From a virus, in IMG/VR virus record IMGVR_UViG_3300031331_000003, positions 1 through 42,547 of that record: a DNA stretch of 42,547 nucleotides; one strand, written 5' to 3'. Below are positions 15,303-25,059 of this stretch, piece after piece. The notes under the pieces were generated by a model, which had not been told where the DNA came from, searched no databases, and was given only the letters and a program-made list of their open reading frames with translations. The first letter of the stretch is position 1. Each line of letters opens with the position of its first letter. The translations under genes were made by a program, and so were the position numbers.

Positions 15303-17859
15303 GATTAAGACTATCTATATTAGTTGTTGAGGCAGTAGTTGCTTCAATCACCAAAAAATTATTTACTGGAATTGTTGTTGGTATAATTGTTGTAATTGTC
15401 GGAGTAGTGGTCGCATAACAGTTATAAGTGCCGATTGTTGTTGAGGCAGCGTTCCCGCTTACATCAGCTGAATACCACACTTTATAGGTCAAGCCAGATT
15501 GAGCGTCAGATGACATTACACAAGACATTTCATTTACAATTCTCGGCGAAGCGAAATACTTATATTGATACAATGTTGAAGTGGCATTAGCAACACCCAA
15601 AGACCACAAAGTTGAAGTAGTATCAGATGATAAGAAAGTTAAACCATCAGAGTTCATTTTATAAGTAGAAGTGCCAGCTGGAGCGGATAACGAAGTTCCT
15701 GTTCCACCGTGAGCAATCCCAATAGCAGTTCCCTCCCATACACCAGTTGCGATTGTGCCAAGAATGGTAATTGAAGCTGAACCAGCTATTGGTGAATAAG
15801 TCGCTGTTGCGTCATCTATTGTCAGATAAGTAGCTGTTGAGGATGTTAAAGTAAGATAAGTTGTAGCTGCCACATTTGTTTGAAGAATATCAAAGGTTGA
15901 AGTATTTATCCAACCTCCTACACCATCACCGTCCGAAGCCCAAATTTGTCCACTATCCCCCGCGGAAGTTATAAAATAATCTTCATAAGTATTCAAAGCA
16001 TAAGTGTTGCCAGCGTCTGTAATCGTTAAATAAGTAGCTGTTGAGGAGGCAGTTGTCAAATAAGTAGTTGAAGCGTCTGTTATTGTCAGATATGTAGCTG
16101 TTGAAGAAGTCAAAGTCAAGTAAGTTGTCCCAGCGGTTGCCACAGTCAGATAATCTGTTGCGGTTTCTACGGCCATTGTGCCTAATCCGACTATATCAGT
16201 ATATTGTAGCCCCAAAGTGGATGTATTTGCCCAACCACCAGCTCCTGAACCGTCAGACATCCAAATTTGCCCAATAGTTCCTGCTGTGGATATGAAGTAT
16301 TGAGATACATTTGTCCCATTGATTGATAAATTCTCAGAAATATCTAATTGTGTAATCGTTGAGGTTGCCAAAGTATTAGTGGCGGTAAAAGTATTTTCCG
16401 ACGAAAGGTTGGCGTAAGAAGTGGACGCTGCCAACCATATTGGGTCAGTTTCATCAGCAACAAATCCTAAAGTATCGGTTGCCACCCAAGTAGCCAATTC
16501 ACCATCGCCATTTGACATTAAAAGTTCCCCTGTTGAACCAAAAGCTAACGCTGCCAAAGCATCGGTATCATTATATTGTAATTGGTTAGTATCACCCGCA
16601 GCGGTAGCTGAAATAGCCAAGGTTGAGGTATTTATCCATTCTCCTCTACCTGAGCCGTCCGAAGCCCATAATTGACCACTATCACCAGCCCCGTTTATAA
16701 AATACTGACCATAATCAACACCCAACATTCTTATTGTGCCAGTAGTGTCAATATCACCTGTTGCAGAAAATTGATATGAAGGGGTAGTAGTGCCAATCCC
16801 CACATTCCCATCCTCATCAATCACCAACGCATTTGGCGTGTTAGAAGCATTAAACGCAAATCCTCCATAACCACTACCTAATACAGAATCGGTTTGATTA
16901 TGAGCAAGAGATAAATATTGAGTAGTTTTGGTTGCATCAGATGATTGTAAAAATATAGTCGGGTTAGTCTGCGATGAACGACCAAAATTAACACCACCTG
17001 TTATGTCAGCATATTCCATAAAGATTATACTTCTAGCAGTATTGTCCAATCCCCAAATAGTAGTATTATTAACAGAATCCCATTCTAATGATGAAAAAGC
17101 GGAACTACCTAAAGTAAATTTCGCATCAGTAAGCATAGAATAAGAACCAGTAACCCAGACTCCAGCATTAAATTGAGCTAAACTATCAAAATAAGTATTC
17201 CCATTCACCTCCATCCTTCCACTCACAAACAAATCATCATTAGTCGGGGTTGATAATCTATTTTGCGTCCCCGCATCACCAATCTGGGTTATTCCCGAAC
17301 CATTTGGTAAAATTTGTAAAGTAGTGCTGGCATTAGTCGTGATTTGAGCTGTAGAAGATGATAAGGTTAACACTCCGTTGACATCAAGAATGGAGAGAGG
17401 ACTACTCGTCCCAATCCCCAATCTCTTATTCGTATCATCCCAAAATAAATTATCATTATCTTCGGTTAATTTTCCTGATGAAGAAGCGAATGATATTGAA
17501 CCAGCGGTGAAAGTTTGAATTGGTTCATAAGTTGATATTGCATTTAAAATAGTTAAATATTCAGTTGATGAAGCAATCCAAAAAGGGTCAGACTCGGCAG
17601 AAACATAATCAAGGGATGAAGAATTTATATAATCCCATTTATTATTTGCATTTCCGATTAAAATTTGTCCTTCTTCAGGCTTTGTAGAAGTAGAAGTTCC
17701 ACCTTGAACGATTGATAAAACAGAAGCTCCTATTGGTTCAGTTCCTTGTGTTGGTTCAGTTCCTTGTGTTGGTTCGTGCATATTTTTAATTACATAAATA
17801 CCAACACTGGCGAGAACAATTACACCAATCACGATTAAACTTATAAATAATTTTTTCAT
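15277..17859 (-). CDS. Large signal-anchored Thr/Ser-rich surface-type protein
   Basis: 860 residues. An N-terminal membrane helix (about residues 4-24, LFISLIVIGVIVLASVGIYVI) is followed by a TQGTEP repeat, then some 800 residues of short beta repeats: GIGTSSPLSILDVNG, GQIWMSDGSGAGGWANTSTLG (three to four variants) and TYLTLTSSTATYLTITDA. This phrase set strongly resembles adhesin-like proteins of Parcubacteria and also phage fibre shafts. The C-terminus (VIEATTASTTNIDSLNLGLYGFRP) forms a small beta domain. It is co-directional and 1 bp from the preceding small structural gene. Either a long fibre with an N-terminal anchor, or a host-type surface protein acquired by the phage. Confidence 0.5.
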   Translation of the reverse strand: MKKLFISLIVIGVIVLASVGIYVIKNMHEPTQGTEPTQGTEPIGASVLSIVQGGTSTSTKPEEGQILIGNANNKWDYINSSSLDYVSAESDPFWIASSTEYLTILNAISTYEPIQTFTAGSISFASSSGKLTEDNDNLFWDDTNKRLGIGTSSPLSILDVNGVLTLSSSTAQITTNASTTLQILPNGSGITQIGDAGTQNRLSTPTNDDLFVSGRMEVNGNTYFDSLAQFNAGVWVTGSYSMLTDAKFTLGSSAFSSLEWDSVNNTTIWGLDNTARSIIFMEYADITGGVNFGRSSQTNPTIFLQSSDATKTTQYLSLAHNQTDSVLGSGYGGFAFNASNTPNALVIDEDGNVGIGTTTPSYQFSATGDIDTTGTIRMLGVDYGQYFINGAGDSGQLWASDGSGRGEWINTSTLAISATAAGDTNQLQYNDTDALAALAFGSTGELLMSNGDGELATWVATDTLGFVADETDPIWLAASTSYANLSSENTFTATNTLATSTITQLDISENLSINGTNVSQYFISTAGTIGQIWMSDGSGAGGWANTSTLGLQYTDIVGLGTMAVETATDYLTVATAGTTYLTLTSSTATYLTITDASTTYLTTASSTATYLTITDAGNTYALNTYEDYFITSAGDSGQIWASDGDGVGGWINTSTFDILQTNVAATTYLTLTSSTATYLTIDDATATYSPIAGSASITILGTIATGVWEGTAIGIAHGGTGTSLSAPAGTSTYKMNSDGLTFLSSDTTSTLWSLGVANATSTLYQYKYFASPRIVNEMSCVMSSDAQSGLTYKVWYSADVSGNAASTTIGTYNCYATTTPTITTIIPTTIPVNNFLVIEATTASTTNIDSLNLGLYGFRP

Positions 17860-17860
17860 A

Positions 17861-18127
17861 TTATTCCAAATAGCTATTAGTTAAAATATCGTCCTCTGAC
17901 GGAGCATTTGTCATTGTAATTTGAAGACTTGATTTTGTATAATCTTCACCTTCTGTAAGTTTTTGTCCATTCCAACAAATAATTCCAATAGCATGAGTAG
18001 CGGTAAAAACTTTATTAGTCTCGTTTTTAGTCCCTATCAGAGCTTCGTCTTTTAATTCCTGTATTGAAGAACCTTGTGAATTTACCAAATCAAGATTTCC
18101 GGTAATAGGATTAAATTTAAAAGGCAT
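17861..18127 (-). CDS. Small fibre/appendage protein
   Basis: 88 residues. It begins MPFKFNPITGNLDLVNSQG, a start that recurs at the N-terminus of many phage tail-appendage proteins (short 'MPFKFNPFTGNLD' type). The remainder is a compact mixed domain (ATHAIGIICWNGQKLTEGEDYT...). It sits between two larger beta-rich structural genes in the operon with 1-bp gaps. Likely an anchor or chaperone for a neighbouring fibre. Confidence 0.45.
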   Translation of the reverse strand: MPFKFNPITGNLDLVNSQGSSIQELKDEALIGTKNETNKVFTATHAIGIICWNGQKLTEGEDYTKSSLQITMTNAPSEDDILTNSYLE

Positions 18128-18128
18128 A

Positions 18129-18416
18129 TTAAGTTTTAATTACTGATAATAAAATTGATTTAGCGGTATTTTGATAAGTAACAGTCACAGTTGCAACCGT
18201 AGTTCCACTGGCTTTATATGTATAAACCTCTACTTTATCAGATGGATAGGTAGCATAAATACTATCATAAGCTACATCAATAAAGCCTGATTTTGCTGAT
18301 ATTTCCGCTAAATAAGTAATAATCTCTACTTGTTGCTCATAAGTAGCCGGATTTATTTGAACTTTTAATGAGTTTTTTATCCCGATTGGGTCAAGAACTC
18401 CGACTGTTTTAGCCAT
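18129..18416 (-). CDS. Small structural-operon protein
   Basis: 95 residues starting MAKTVGVLDPIGIKNSLKVQ, with a helix-rich first half and a beta-rich second half (VEVYTYKASGTTVATVTVTYQ). Family not recognised. Gaps to both neighbours are 1 bp, so translation is coupled. Role inferred only from its place among appendage genes. Confidence 0.4.
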   Translation of the reverse strand: MAKTVGVLDPIGIKNSLKVQINPATYEQQVEIITYLAEISAKSGFIDVAYDSIYATYPSDKVEVYTYKASGTTVATVTVTYQNTAKSILLSVIKT

Positions 18417-18417
18417 A

Positions 18418-19194
18418 TTATAATTTATTTAATGAATAAGTCATTATTCTTAATTCACCTTTAATTTCTTCACTTTCAGGTATTTTTACTATAATTTCTT
18501 TCATTTTCTCTAATAAATAGTTAATTTCTTTAGTTCGGTCATTAGCTAACTTCATTAACCGTGTATTATATTCTTTTTCGTTTTTTACTTCTTCTTTTTC
18601 TTTATTTATGTCAGCTAAGATACTTTCTTTACTGTTTTTAATAGTTTCTAATTCTTTTTGAATGTCAGAAATTTCTTTTTTTAAATCAGAAAGAGAAATA
18701 CGATAATCGTTTATTGTTTGTGATTGAGTTTTTTTCATTTCTTCTCGTTTTTCTTCTAATAAAGCAATATCGTTAAGTAAATCTATTCTTTTTTTATCAA
18801 TCAATTCTTTTTCTTCTTTTTTATTATTTAATTCTTTTTGAGAAATTGAGATTGAACTACTAAGAACATCACGAGTTTCTTCTAAATGAGTAATTTCAAT
18901 TTTTAATTTAGATATTTCCATATTTAATTTAACTTCCTCATTACTTAAAGACTTAATATCACCCTCTATTTTTGATTTTTCTTTAATACTTTTATCTAAA
19001 TCTTGATTTTCATCTATTTTTTGTTCTTTTTCTTCAACTAATTTAGTAATTTCTGCTTCAATAATTTTAACTTCTTTATTTTTTTGTTGGCGAATTTTTT
19101 CAAGATTATCAATATAACCAGAAACTACTTCTCCTCTGACTTTTTGTTCTTCTGTTATTTTTTCTCGCTTGAATATAGACATATTATTTCTCAA
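18418..19194 (-). CDS. Long coiled-coil protein
   Basis: 258 residues, nearly all heptad-like Lys/Glu/Ile/Leu sequence from about residue 25 to 245 (KNKEVKIIEAEITKLVEEKEQK and similar). The first ATG (MRNNMSIFKRE) overlaps the previous gene by 11 bp; a second ATG four codons in is also possible. The protein would form a rod of roughly 30 nm if fully helical. It may be a whisker or a connector for the fibres encoded on both sides. No enzymatic motif. Confidence 0.45.
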   Translation of the reverse strand: MRNNMSIFKREKITEEQKVRGEVVSGYIDNLEKIRQQKNKEVKIIEAEITKLVEEKEQKIDENQDLDKSIKEKSKIEGDIKSLSNEEVKLNMEISKLKIEITHLEETRDVLSSSISISQKELNNKKEEKELIDKKRIDLLNDIALLEEKREEMKKTQSQTINDYRISLSDLKKEISDIQKELETIKNSKESILADINKEKEEVKNEKEYNTRLMKLANDRTKEINYLLEKMKEIIVKIPESEEIKGELRIMTYSLNKL

Positions 19195-19762
19195 ATATTA
19201 TATTAACTCCATCACCTGAAGAAGTGGCATCCATCCATATTTGGTTTAAATTTTTAATATACAATTCAACAGCTTGTCCATTATCTAAGACATAATTAGA
19301 AAAATATGAAGTATTAGTATTTATAGCTTTAGCCGAAGTATCAGCTAAAGTAATTGAACCATCATTATCATCATTAGCTTTAACTACCGCTTTAATACCA
19401 TCAGGGATTTTAATACCTCTTTTAGACAAGATTGTCACAGTTTCACCAGCGATTTCAGTTGTTAAATAACCCATTAAAGTAATAGTAATTGTTCCAGCAG
19501 TTACAGTTTTAATTTCTGCTTCTACATTATTTGAAGCTGAACCTGTAATTAAAATTATATCTCCTATTTTAAATCCATTTACTAAAAACTGTGAATCAGA
19601 GTCAGTAATTGTATCATAAGTAGCGGCAGTCGGTGGAGTTCCACTATTATCATTAAAAGCAATCGTTGTTGCTGTATAACTTGGTGAAAGAATTTCAGGA
19701 GTTCCAGAAGCAGTTACCACTTTTTTAATTGTTTCTATTGTGTTTAAATTTGTCATTCTCAT
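19184..19762 (-). CDS. Minor structural protein
   Basis: 192 residues, beta-rich, ending FSNYVLDNGQAVELYIKNLNQIWMDATSSGDGVNIIFEK, a pattern of phage capsid or tail accessory proteins whose C-terminal beta domain resembles the ends of decoration proteins (for example IWVDATTNGEGV-like). It follows the 917-residue appendage gene after a strong hairpin. Family not named. Confidence 0.4.
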   Translation of the reverse strand: MRMTNLNTIETIKKVVTASGTPEILSPSYTATTIAFNDNSGTPPTAATYDTITDSDSQFLVNGFKIGDIILITGSASNNVEAEIKTVTAGTITITLMGYLTTEIAGETVTILSKRGIKIPDGIKAVVKANDDNDGSITLADTSAKAINTNTSYFSNYVLDNGQAVELYIKNLNQIWMDATSSGDGVNIIFEK

Positions 19763-19784
19763 ATATTTATATTTAACCCTTTAT

Positions 19785-19834
19785 CCTCTCTCCCTCTTTG
19801 AGTTGTGAGACCAGAGAGGGAGAAGGAAAAGGTT
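19785..19834 (-). terminator. Strong intercistronic hairpin
   Basis: CTCCCTCT (19790-19797) pairs with AGAGGGAG (19815-19822), extended by CCTCT and AAGG pairs, around a 17-base loop. On the minus strand it follows the 917-residue appendage gene. There is no U-run on the downstream side (AAAGGGTTAAATAT), so it may set expression steps by RNA processing or partial termination. Confidence 0.5.
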
Positions 19835-19838
19835 TTTA

Positions 19839-22592
19839 TTAACCTAAGTTTTGTGCTGTTACATACCAGCTTGTGCCGTCACAAACAAGAGTTACCGTGT
19901 CGTGAATAGCGTCCATTACAGCATAAGTAGTTGCCATAGCACTACCTGCTTCACCAATTGTTTCAGAGGCATTAGCGTCTAAAGTAATCGCATTAGCATC
20001 AGCATCAGTCTTAATGAAAGTATACCAACCACCAGCCCCGACAGTTGCTGCCGCAGGTAAAGTAATTGAATAAGCTCCACCAGCTGAGGTGCAGAATACT
20101 ACTTGACCTTCTGCATCACCCCATACGAGTGTGGCAGTAGTAGTCACAGGAGAACCTGCATTGGTTTCATAAGTCAAGTTTTGAATAACCGTGCTACCTG
20201 TGCCATTTATAGCCAAAGTAATATCGCCATTAGTGCCGTCAGTTATGGTAATTGTAGAAGAATCAGTCCCTCCGTTGGTTTCCAAAATTAAATTTTGCGT
20301 TCCATTGGAAGTAACTATCGCCGCTCCGGCAGAATCACCGACAGCGATACCATTGATAGCCGCGCCTGCGGTATCATCCCAACCAACCGTCAATCCCAAG
20401 GTAACTGTTCCAGCTCGGTCAACTAAGAAATTAATTGAAGCATCTGGATCGGCAGCAGTTACATCTTGAGCAATAACATCAATTCTGGCATAAGTTTCAG
20501 CAGCGTCGGTATCATCTTCAGCAGTAAATAATATTCTTCCAATTACATCATTATCTGCTGCAGAATCAGCTGTTTGATCCAACTTTAACACCGCACCAAC
20601 AGCACCAGTTGCAGTTGAATTTAATTCAAGCAAACCACCAGCTGAAGCTCCAGAACCAGTAACTTGTAATCCAGCGGCGGTTGAAGAACCAGCATTGATA
20701 AATACAGCCACAGGATTATTAGTCATTGTTGAAGCTGAATAATCAAAATCAACTAAATAAGAAGTTGCGGCAGCAGGTGTGCTTGCTCCAGAGGCTACTC
20801 TTAAAAGAGAACCACCGGCAGCGGTAGCACCTGTTGATACTACTTCTAGACAGGCTTTATTATTAGCTTTTACACCAGAACCAGTGATTAAAACATCAGA
20901 AACAGTTGTTGAAGCAGACACAATATTAAGAGCTTTTGCTCCCACACCAACTGAAGTAATTTTAACTGCGTCACCAGTAGGAGCAGCAGTTCCACCATCA
21001 GCTGTCAAAACTTCAATACCAACAGTCGTATCCGTGCAAGTTCCATCAGTATCTGTTGAAGTAACCATTACTTTCAAGGCTGAACCAGCAGCCGTTAAAG
21101 TTTTACCACTTCCATTTACAATATTTGAACGACTAATCAACAAAGTGTCATAATCTAATGTAGCAGTATTAGTTCCAGTCACTGATGAAGTTATAGAACA
21201 TAGATTACCAGTCTTAGGTGTTGATGAAAAATCACCATTCATAGTATTAGCAATTTTCAACATTTCACCCGCAGCAAAAGTTTCAGCTGTTTGTGCTAAA
21301 TAAACCAAATCACCAGTTGTTTGAGCTGTTGAAGTAATACTTACTACATCAGCAGTTGTTGCTCCACTATTAGCAATAACTAATGAACTAACATTTCCTT
21401 TAGTGGTAATTGTTGTTAAACCATACTCACCAACATTAAATACCCCAGCAAAATTTGCTGCATCATCTTGTCCAAAACAACGTAGATAATAACCACCAGC
21501 TAAAGAAGTTTCATCTAAAGAAAGTTCTAATAAAGTTCCTGTTGATAATAATTCACCGTGAATTAAAACTACACCAGTATCCGCTGCCTCGCCAAGAGTA
21601 GTAGCGGAATCATTTGTTACCGATAAAGAAGCTGCAGCATCATCATCAACAATTGTAAGTGAACCATCAGCTATTGATAAGTCACCTTTTGTTAAGGTTA
21701 AAACCGTTGTGGTTTCATTTCCAGCAATTACTACTGCACCATAACGAGCAACAGAAAATACATTTGATGCACCATTATAGCAATTAAGATAACCACCCGC
21801 GGTTCCAAAGGATGCTTCATTATCAGAATCAATAGTCACTGCCATACCTTCCGCTAAATCATTTGCGGTAATATAGATTGCTCCACCAGTAGTTCCAGCA
21901 GTAGTAATATTTAAAGCAAATGTAGCAGTATCATCTTCAGCGATAGTTAATTGACCTGCAGTAATTAACATATCACCAGCTGTAAGTGTTAATACATCCG
22001 TATCAGCTGAACCTGTAATTGTTACCGAAGCAACACAAGTTAAAGCTGGAGTAATCGTTACAGCACCTGTTGATGTTTCACCAATTCCAATAGTGCCAGT
22101 TCCTGTAGCGTCAAGAGATAAATTAGCAGCTGCAACAATTGTATCACAACCAGTAATTCCAACAAAAACCGCTGCGCCTGCCGCACTAATAGACCAAGTA
22201 GCACTTGTGCCGGAAATATCAGCACCTGTGCTTGAATTAGTAATCTGAATAGCTGCGCCAGTTCCAGCACCTGTTACCGTTAAAACATCATTCGTAGCGT
22301 GCGTTCCATTTAAAGCAAGTGTGCTTCCATCAATGGTCAGGGTTGTATCAGAAGCATACAAACCATCCCAAGAAGATATTCCACCACCCGCACCTGTTAA
22401 AAGGTTATAGGTAGTTGAGCCGTCGTCAAATTTAAGCACTCCCCCATCCACATAAAGGTAATAATAACCAGAAGCGGTTGTTGGTGCTGTATTGACAGAG
22501 GCAAATTCTAAAACAGCATCGTGTGTCTTATCTCTTGAACGAAGATAGAGACCTGGAATAGAAGATACTGTTTTGCCATTTCTTGTAGGCAT
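19839..22592 (-). CDS. Giant beta-rich appendage (fibre-like) protein
   Basis: 917 residues, Ala/Thr/Gly/Ser-rich, composed of repeated short beta phrases (for example LTLTAGDMLITAGQLTIAEDD, LTLTKGDLSIADGSLTIVDDD). The N-terminus (MPTRNGKTVSSIPGLYLRSRD) and the C-terminal knob (ASETIGEAGSAMATTYAVMD...VTLVCDGTSWYVTAQNLG) resemble phage head or tail fibres. It follows the capsid gene by two genes, so it could be a head fibre rather than a tail fibre. GC content is higher than in flanking genes, and codon use is repetitive. Confidence 0.5.
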   Translation of the reverse strand: MPTRNGKTVSSIPGLYLRSRDKTHDAVLEFASVNTAPTTASGYYYLYVDGGVLKFDDGSTTYNLLTGAGGGISSWDGLYASDTTLTIDGSTLALNGTHATNDVLTVTGAGTGAAIQITNSSTGADISGTSATWSISAAGAAVFVGITGCDTIVAAANLSLDATGTGTIGIGETSTGAVTITPALTCVASVTITGSADTDVLTLTAGDMLITAGQLTIAEDDTATFALNITTAGTTGGAIYITANDLAEGMAVTIDSDNEASFGTAGGYLNCYNGASNVFSVARYGAVVIAGNETTTVLTLTKGDLSIADGSLTIVDDDAAASLSVTNDSATTLGEAADTGVVLIHGELLSTGTLLELSLDETSLAGGYYLRCFGQDDAANFAGVFNVGEYGLTTITTKGNVSSLVIANSGATTADVVSITSTAQTTGDLVYLAQTAETFAAGEMLKIANTMNGDFSSTPKTGNLCSITSSVTGTNTATLDYDTLLISRSNIVNGSGKTLTAAGSALKVMVTSTDTDGTCTDTTVGIEVLTADGGTAAPTGDAVKITSVGVGAKALNIVSASTTVSDVLITGSGVKANNKACLEVVSTGATAAGGSLLRVASGASTPAAATSYLVDFDYSASTMTNNPVAVFINAGSSTAAGLQVTGSGASAGGLLELNSTATGAVGAVLKLDQTADSAADNDVIGRILFTAEDDTDAAETYARIDVIAQDVTAADPDASINFLVDRAGTVTLGLTVGWDDTAGAAINGIAVGDSAGAAIVTSNGTQNLILETNGGTDSSTITITDGTNGDITLAINGTGSTVIQNLTYETNAGSPVTTTATLVWGDAEGQVVFCTSAGGAYSITLPAAATVGAGGWYTFIKTDADANAITLDANASETIGEAGSAMATTYAVMDAIHDTVTLVCDGTSWYVTAQNLG

Positions 22593-22596
22593 ACAT

Positions 22597-22938
22597 TTAT
22601 TCTAAGCTCTCCTGATTATCCGAAGGGTCGGAATCAGGCAATTTAGAGTTTTTAATTAAAGAGATAATTTCTAACCGTTTAGCTTCCTCGGGGAATGCTA
22701 CCCCTAATTCATTAGCCAGAGTTTTTATCTCCTCTTTTGTCATTGAACGGATGAGTTTAAAATCAAGCATATCTTTTGTAGCTAATTCATCCTCTGCTTC
22801 CTCTTTGGTTAAAATTCCTTTACGAACTAAATCTACAGGAATACCAAGAGTATAGAGAGCATATTCTTCTTCAGGACTCCAAGATACACCGATTGCTTTA
22901 GCTCTTCCTTTAGAGACTAACATTCCCCAATTTATCAT
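22597..22938 (-). CDS. Hypothetical protein downstream of capsid (head completion candidate)
   Basis: I start it at the internal ATG at 22938 (MINWGMLVSKGRAKAIGVSW), giving 113 residues. The longer frame from 22998 would overlap the capsid gene by 41 bp. This start leaves a 19-bp A/T-rich leader. The protein is helical and acidic (SPEEEYALYTLGIPVDLVRKGILTKEEAEDELA) with a SAP-like tail (TKEEIKTLANELGVAFPEEAKRLEIISLIKN). Position directly after the major capsid gene suits a head-completion or assembly factor. Confidence 0.4.
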   Translation of the reverse strand: MINWGMLVSKGRAKAIGVSWSPEEEYALYTLGIPVDLVRKGILTKEEAEDELATKDMLDFKLIRSMTKEEIKTLANELGVAFPEEAKRLEIISLIKNSKLPDSDPSDNQESLE

Positions 22939-22957
22939 ATAGTTATAGATTATTTTT

Positions 22958-23941
22958 TTAGCTTCCTGCGCCAGTTGACCCCCAAATAAAAGGAGCATAA
23001 CCTAAGCCCAAAGCATAATAGAAATCAATGGAATAATTCCAATTCTTATCCTTATAGCCCTGTTCAGGAGCATCCAACGAAGGTCTTTCTGCAAACAAAG
23101 CTTTAAGAGTTTCACCGACTTTTTTACTATCATACATAAACCAATATGCAGATGTATCAGTTCCATCAGAACGTGTTTCCAATTTTTCCCAAACTTTAAC
23201 TTTAAGTTTTCCTCTTAAATACACATTTGTATCATTGTCAAACCCACCTGGTAATTTATCTGTGAAAACAATTCGCAAAGCTTCATCTTCTAAAGAAGGT
23301 GAAACAAGTAAAGTGTCAAAAATTACAGGACGAGAATGACCTGTAGGGTCTTTATGAATTCTACCTCTTTTAATTGTAGCGGCAACCGCTTCACGAGTTA
23401 AAGCAGGATTTTCCGTTCCATAATAAATTAAGTTACGGAAAAGGTTAGAATTTATGTTATTGGAGTGAGAAGCAGAAAATAAACACACTGCATCTGGTCC
23501 AGTTGCTGAAGTTCCAGCAACTCCATACACATTAGTATAAGAAGAAGCAGAAAAACCATACAATAACACATCAGCCATTGATTGGTCTACTTTGTAAAAA
23601 GCGTCATCTACAGCAGAACGAACAACTGAGTCAATTTGATCATAAAGGTCAAATTTTCTCATTTTTTTGGTTACACTGACAATACCACCATAATATTGTT
23701 GTGTCCAAGTAGCGGTGTCACCTTCAACAACAGTTGAAGCAGGCAAATCCTGTCCTTCAGCTACTGCTTTAATGACATCCATACCGTGTAAAACAAGGTA
23801 ATCGTAGGTTAAACGATTAGTATCCTTAACTTTAAAGACTTTATTACCAACCATTTCAGCAGTATTCGTTGAGGCTACCTCATTGAATATCTCCTGTAAA
23901 TCGTCGGTTAAAGCACTAAAATCACTTGATAAAATTGCCAT
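22958..23941 (-). CDS. Major capsid protein (HK97 fold)
   Basis: 327 residues in the right place: scaffold, decoration, then this gene. Features agree with an HK97-type coat protein: a helical N-terminus (FSALTDDLQEIFNEVASTNTAEM), a beta-rich E-loop region around VKDTNRLTYDYLVLHG, a spine helix (DLYDQIDSVVRSAVDDAFYKVDQSMADVLL), and the P-domain phrase SRPVIFDTLLVSPSLEDEALRIV. It starts with ATG after TAATACTTAATAT. Assigned by gene order and the typical coat phrasing. Confidence 0.75.
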   Translation of the reverse strand: MAILSSDFSALTDDLQEIFNEVASTNTAEMVGNKVFKVKDTNRLTYDYLVLHGMDVIKAVAEGQDLPASTVVEGDTATWTQQYYGGIVSVTKKMRKFDLYDQIDSVVRSAVDDAFYKVDQSMADVLLYGFSASSYTNVYGVAGTSATGPDAVCLFSASHSNNINSNLFRNLIYYGTENPALTREAVAATIKRGRIHKDPTGHSRPVIFDTLLVSPSLEDEALRIVFTDKLPGGFDNDTNVYLRGKLKVKVWEKLETRSDGTDTSAYWFMYDSKKVGETLKALFAERPSLDAPEQGYKDKNWNYSIDFYYALGLGYAPFIWGSTGAGS

Positions 23942-23944
23942 ATA

Positions 23945-24361
23945 TTAAGTATTAGGAGCACCATAAACAAAATATCCTTCCACTTTTGTTGAAACTTCAA
24001 CAGTTCCAACACCTTTTTCAATAAAGAAAAGGTCATCATCAGAAGCATCAGGATTAAGAGTTGAAGCAGATGCTAAATCGACGGCAGTCAAAACATCAGT
24101 TTGTGACCAAGCAGCATCACAGTCAGCTTCAAATCTTGAACAACCAGCAGTAGAAACACATAATACTAACTGCCCTGAAGCGGTAGTAGTTACGGTTTCC
24201 ATAGCGATGAAGGGAACATCTACATTACCACCTGCCGAAGCATTAGTAATAAGACCGTTGCCGTCATCCACTACAGCATTACCTTTTGTAAAAGTAACAC
24301 CATTAGCGGCAGCAACGAGCATAAATTTTCCTTCATAATTCGCAATAGGTCTAAAAGCCAT
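23945..24361 (-). CDS. Capsid decoration protein
   Basis: 138 residues, beta-rich (MAFRPIANYEGKFMLVAAANGVTFTKGNAVVDDGNG). It lies 3 bp upstream of the major capsid gene and is the size and composition of phage capsid-cement proteins such as the DUF2190 and lambda gpD-type groups. Internal phrases (VPFIAMETVTTTASGQLVLCVSTAG) fit a single small barrel. Assigned by position and character. Confidence 0.55.
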   Translation of the reverse strand: MAFRPIANYEGKFMLVAAANGVTFTKGNAVVDDGNGLITNASAGGNVDVPFIAMETVTTTASGQLVLCVSTAGCSRFEADCDAAWSQTDVLTAVDLASASTLNPDASDDDLFFIEKGVGTVEVSTKVEGYFVYGAPNT

Positions 24362-24374
24362 ATCGTTAATTTAA

Positions 24375-25010
24375 TTATTTATACCAATCTTCCATACTTG
24401 AAGACTTTTTAATAAAGTTTCCACCAGACTTTTTTTTAATAGTTTTGGTATCACCAACATTTGTCGTCTTTGAGGATGGAATATTTGTCGTAGTTTTTGT
24501 TGTGTTTTTGATACCTTTATCATCTTTCCACATATGCACAGCCATTTTTAATGATTTAATAATAGAATTATAATCACTTTTATCCATACTTCGTGGAATA
24601 TATGAAATAATTTCATTATAATTTGTATCATCAACTAATTCAGGAATATAATCAGCATTTTTAGGGTCTATAGAATTTCGTAAAGCTTTTTTTTCAGCTT
24701 GTTTTTCTAACACCCCTAATACCACAGACTCATTTAGCTCAACCTCTTCGTGCTTTTCACTTCCAAGGTTTCGCTTCTTAGCTTTGGCAGCTAACATTCC
24801 ATTTTTATAGTTTTCTTTTTCCTCTTCAGCTTTCGCTAATTTGGCTTTAAGAGTTTCTACATCATCCTCAGCTTCGTTTATAGAGGTGTCTTCCTCAGCT
24901 TCGGTGTTTTTTCCCGATTGACCATCATCGGTAGAGGTGTCTTCCTCTTCTTTTAAGTCTTCTGCGATTTCCTCTTCAGAATGTTCTGCAGATTTTGTTT
25001 TTTCAAGCAT
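24375..25010 (-). CDS. Scaffolding protein
   Basis: 211 residues. Residues 1-55 are very acidic (EEEIAEDLKEEEDTSTDDGQ), followed by a coiled coil (ETLKAKLAKAEEEKENYKNG) and a basic Lys-rich tail (NFIKKSSSMEDWYK). This charge layout and the place between portal and capsid genes are typical of scaffolding proteins that shape the procapsid and leave before DNA packaging. No protease domain seen. Confidence 0.6.
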   Translation of the reverse strand: MLEKTKSAEHSEEEIAEDLKEEEDTSTDDGQSGKNTEAEEDTSINEAEDDVETLKAKLAKAEEEKENYKNGMLAAKAKKRNLGSEKHEEVELNESVVLGVLEKQAEKKALRNSIDPKNADYIPELVDDTNYNEIISYIPRSMDKSDYNSIIKSLKMAVHMWKDDKGIKNTTKTTTNIPSSKTTNVGDTKTIKKKSGGNFIKKSSSMEDWYK

Positions 25011-25059
25011 ATTTTTAAAACTTTTTTTACAAGGTTTGTTCGCCTTGATATGAATAAAA

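Noticed and set aside
20191-21153. Plus-strand frames inside the giant appendage gene
   Set aside because: Artefacts of low-complexity Ala/Thr codons on the other strand.
22939-22998. Longer start (22998) for the protein after the capsid
   Set aside because: Would overlap the capsid gene by 41 bp; internal ATG at 22938 gives a normal spacing.
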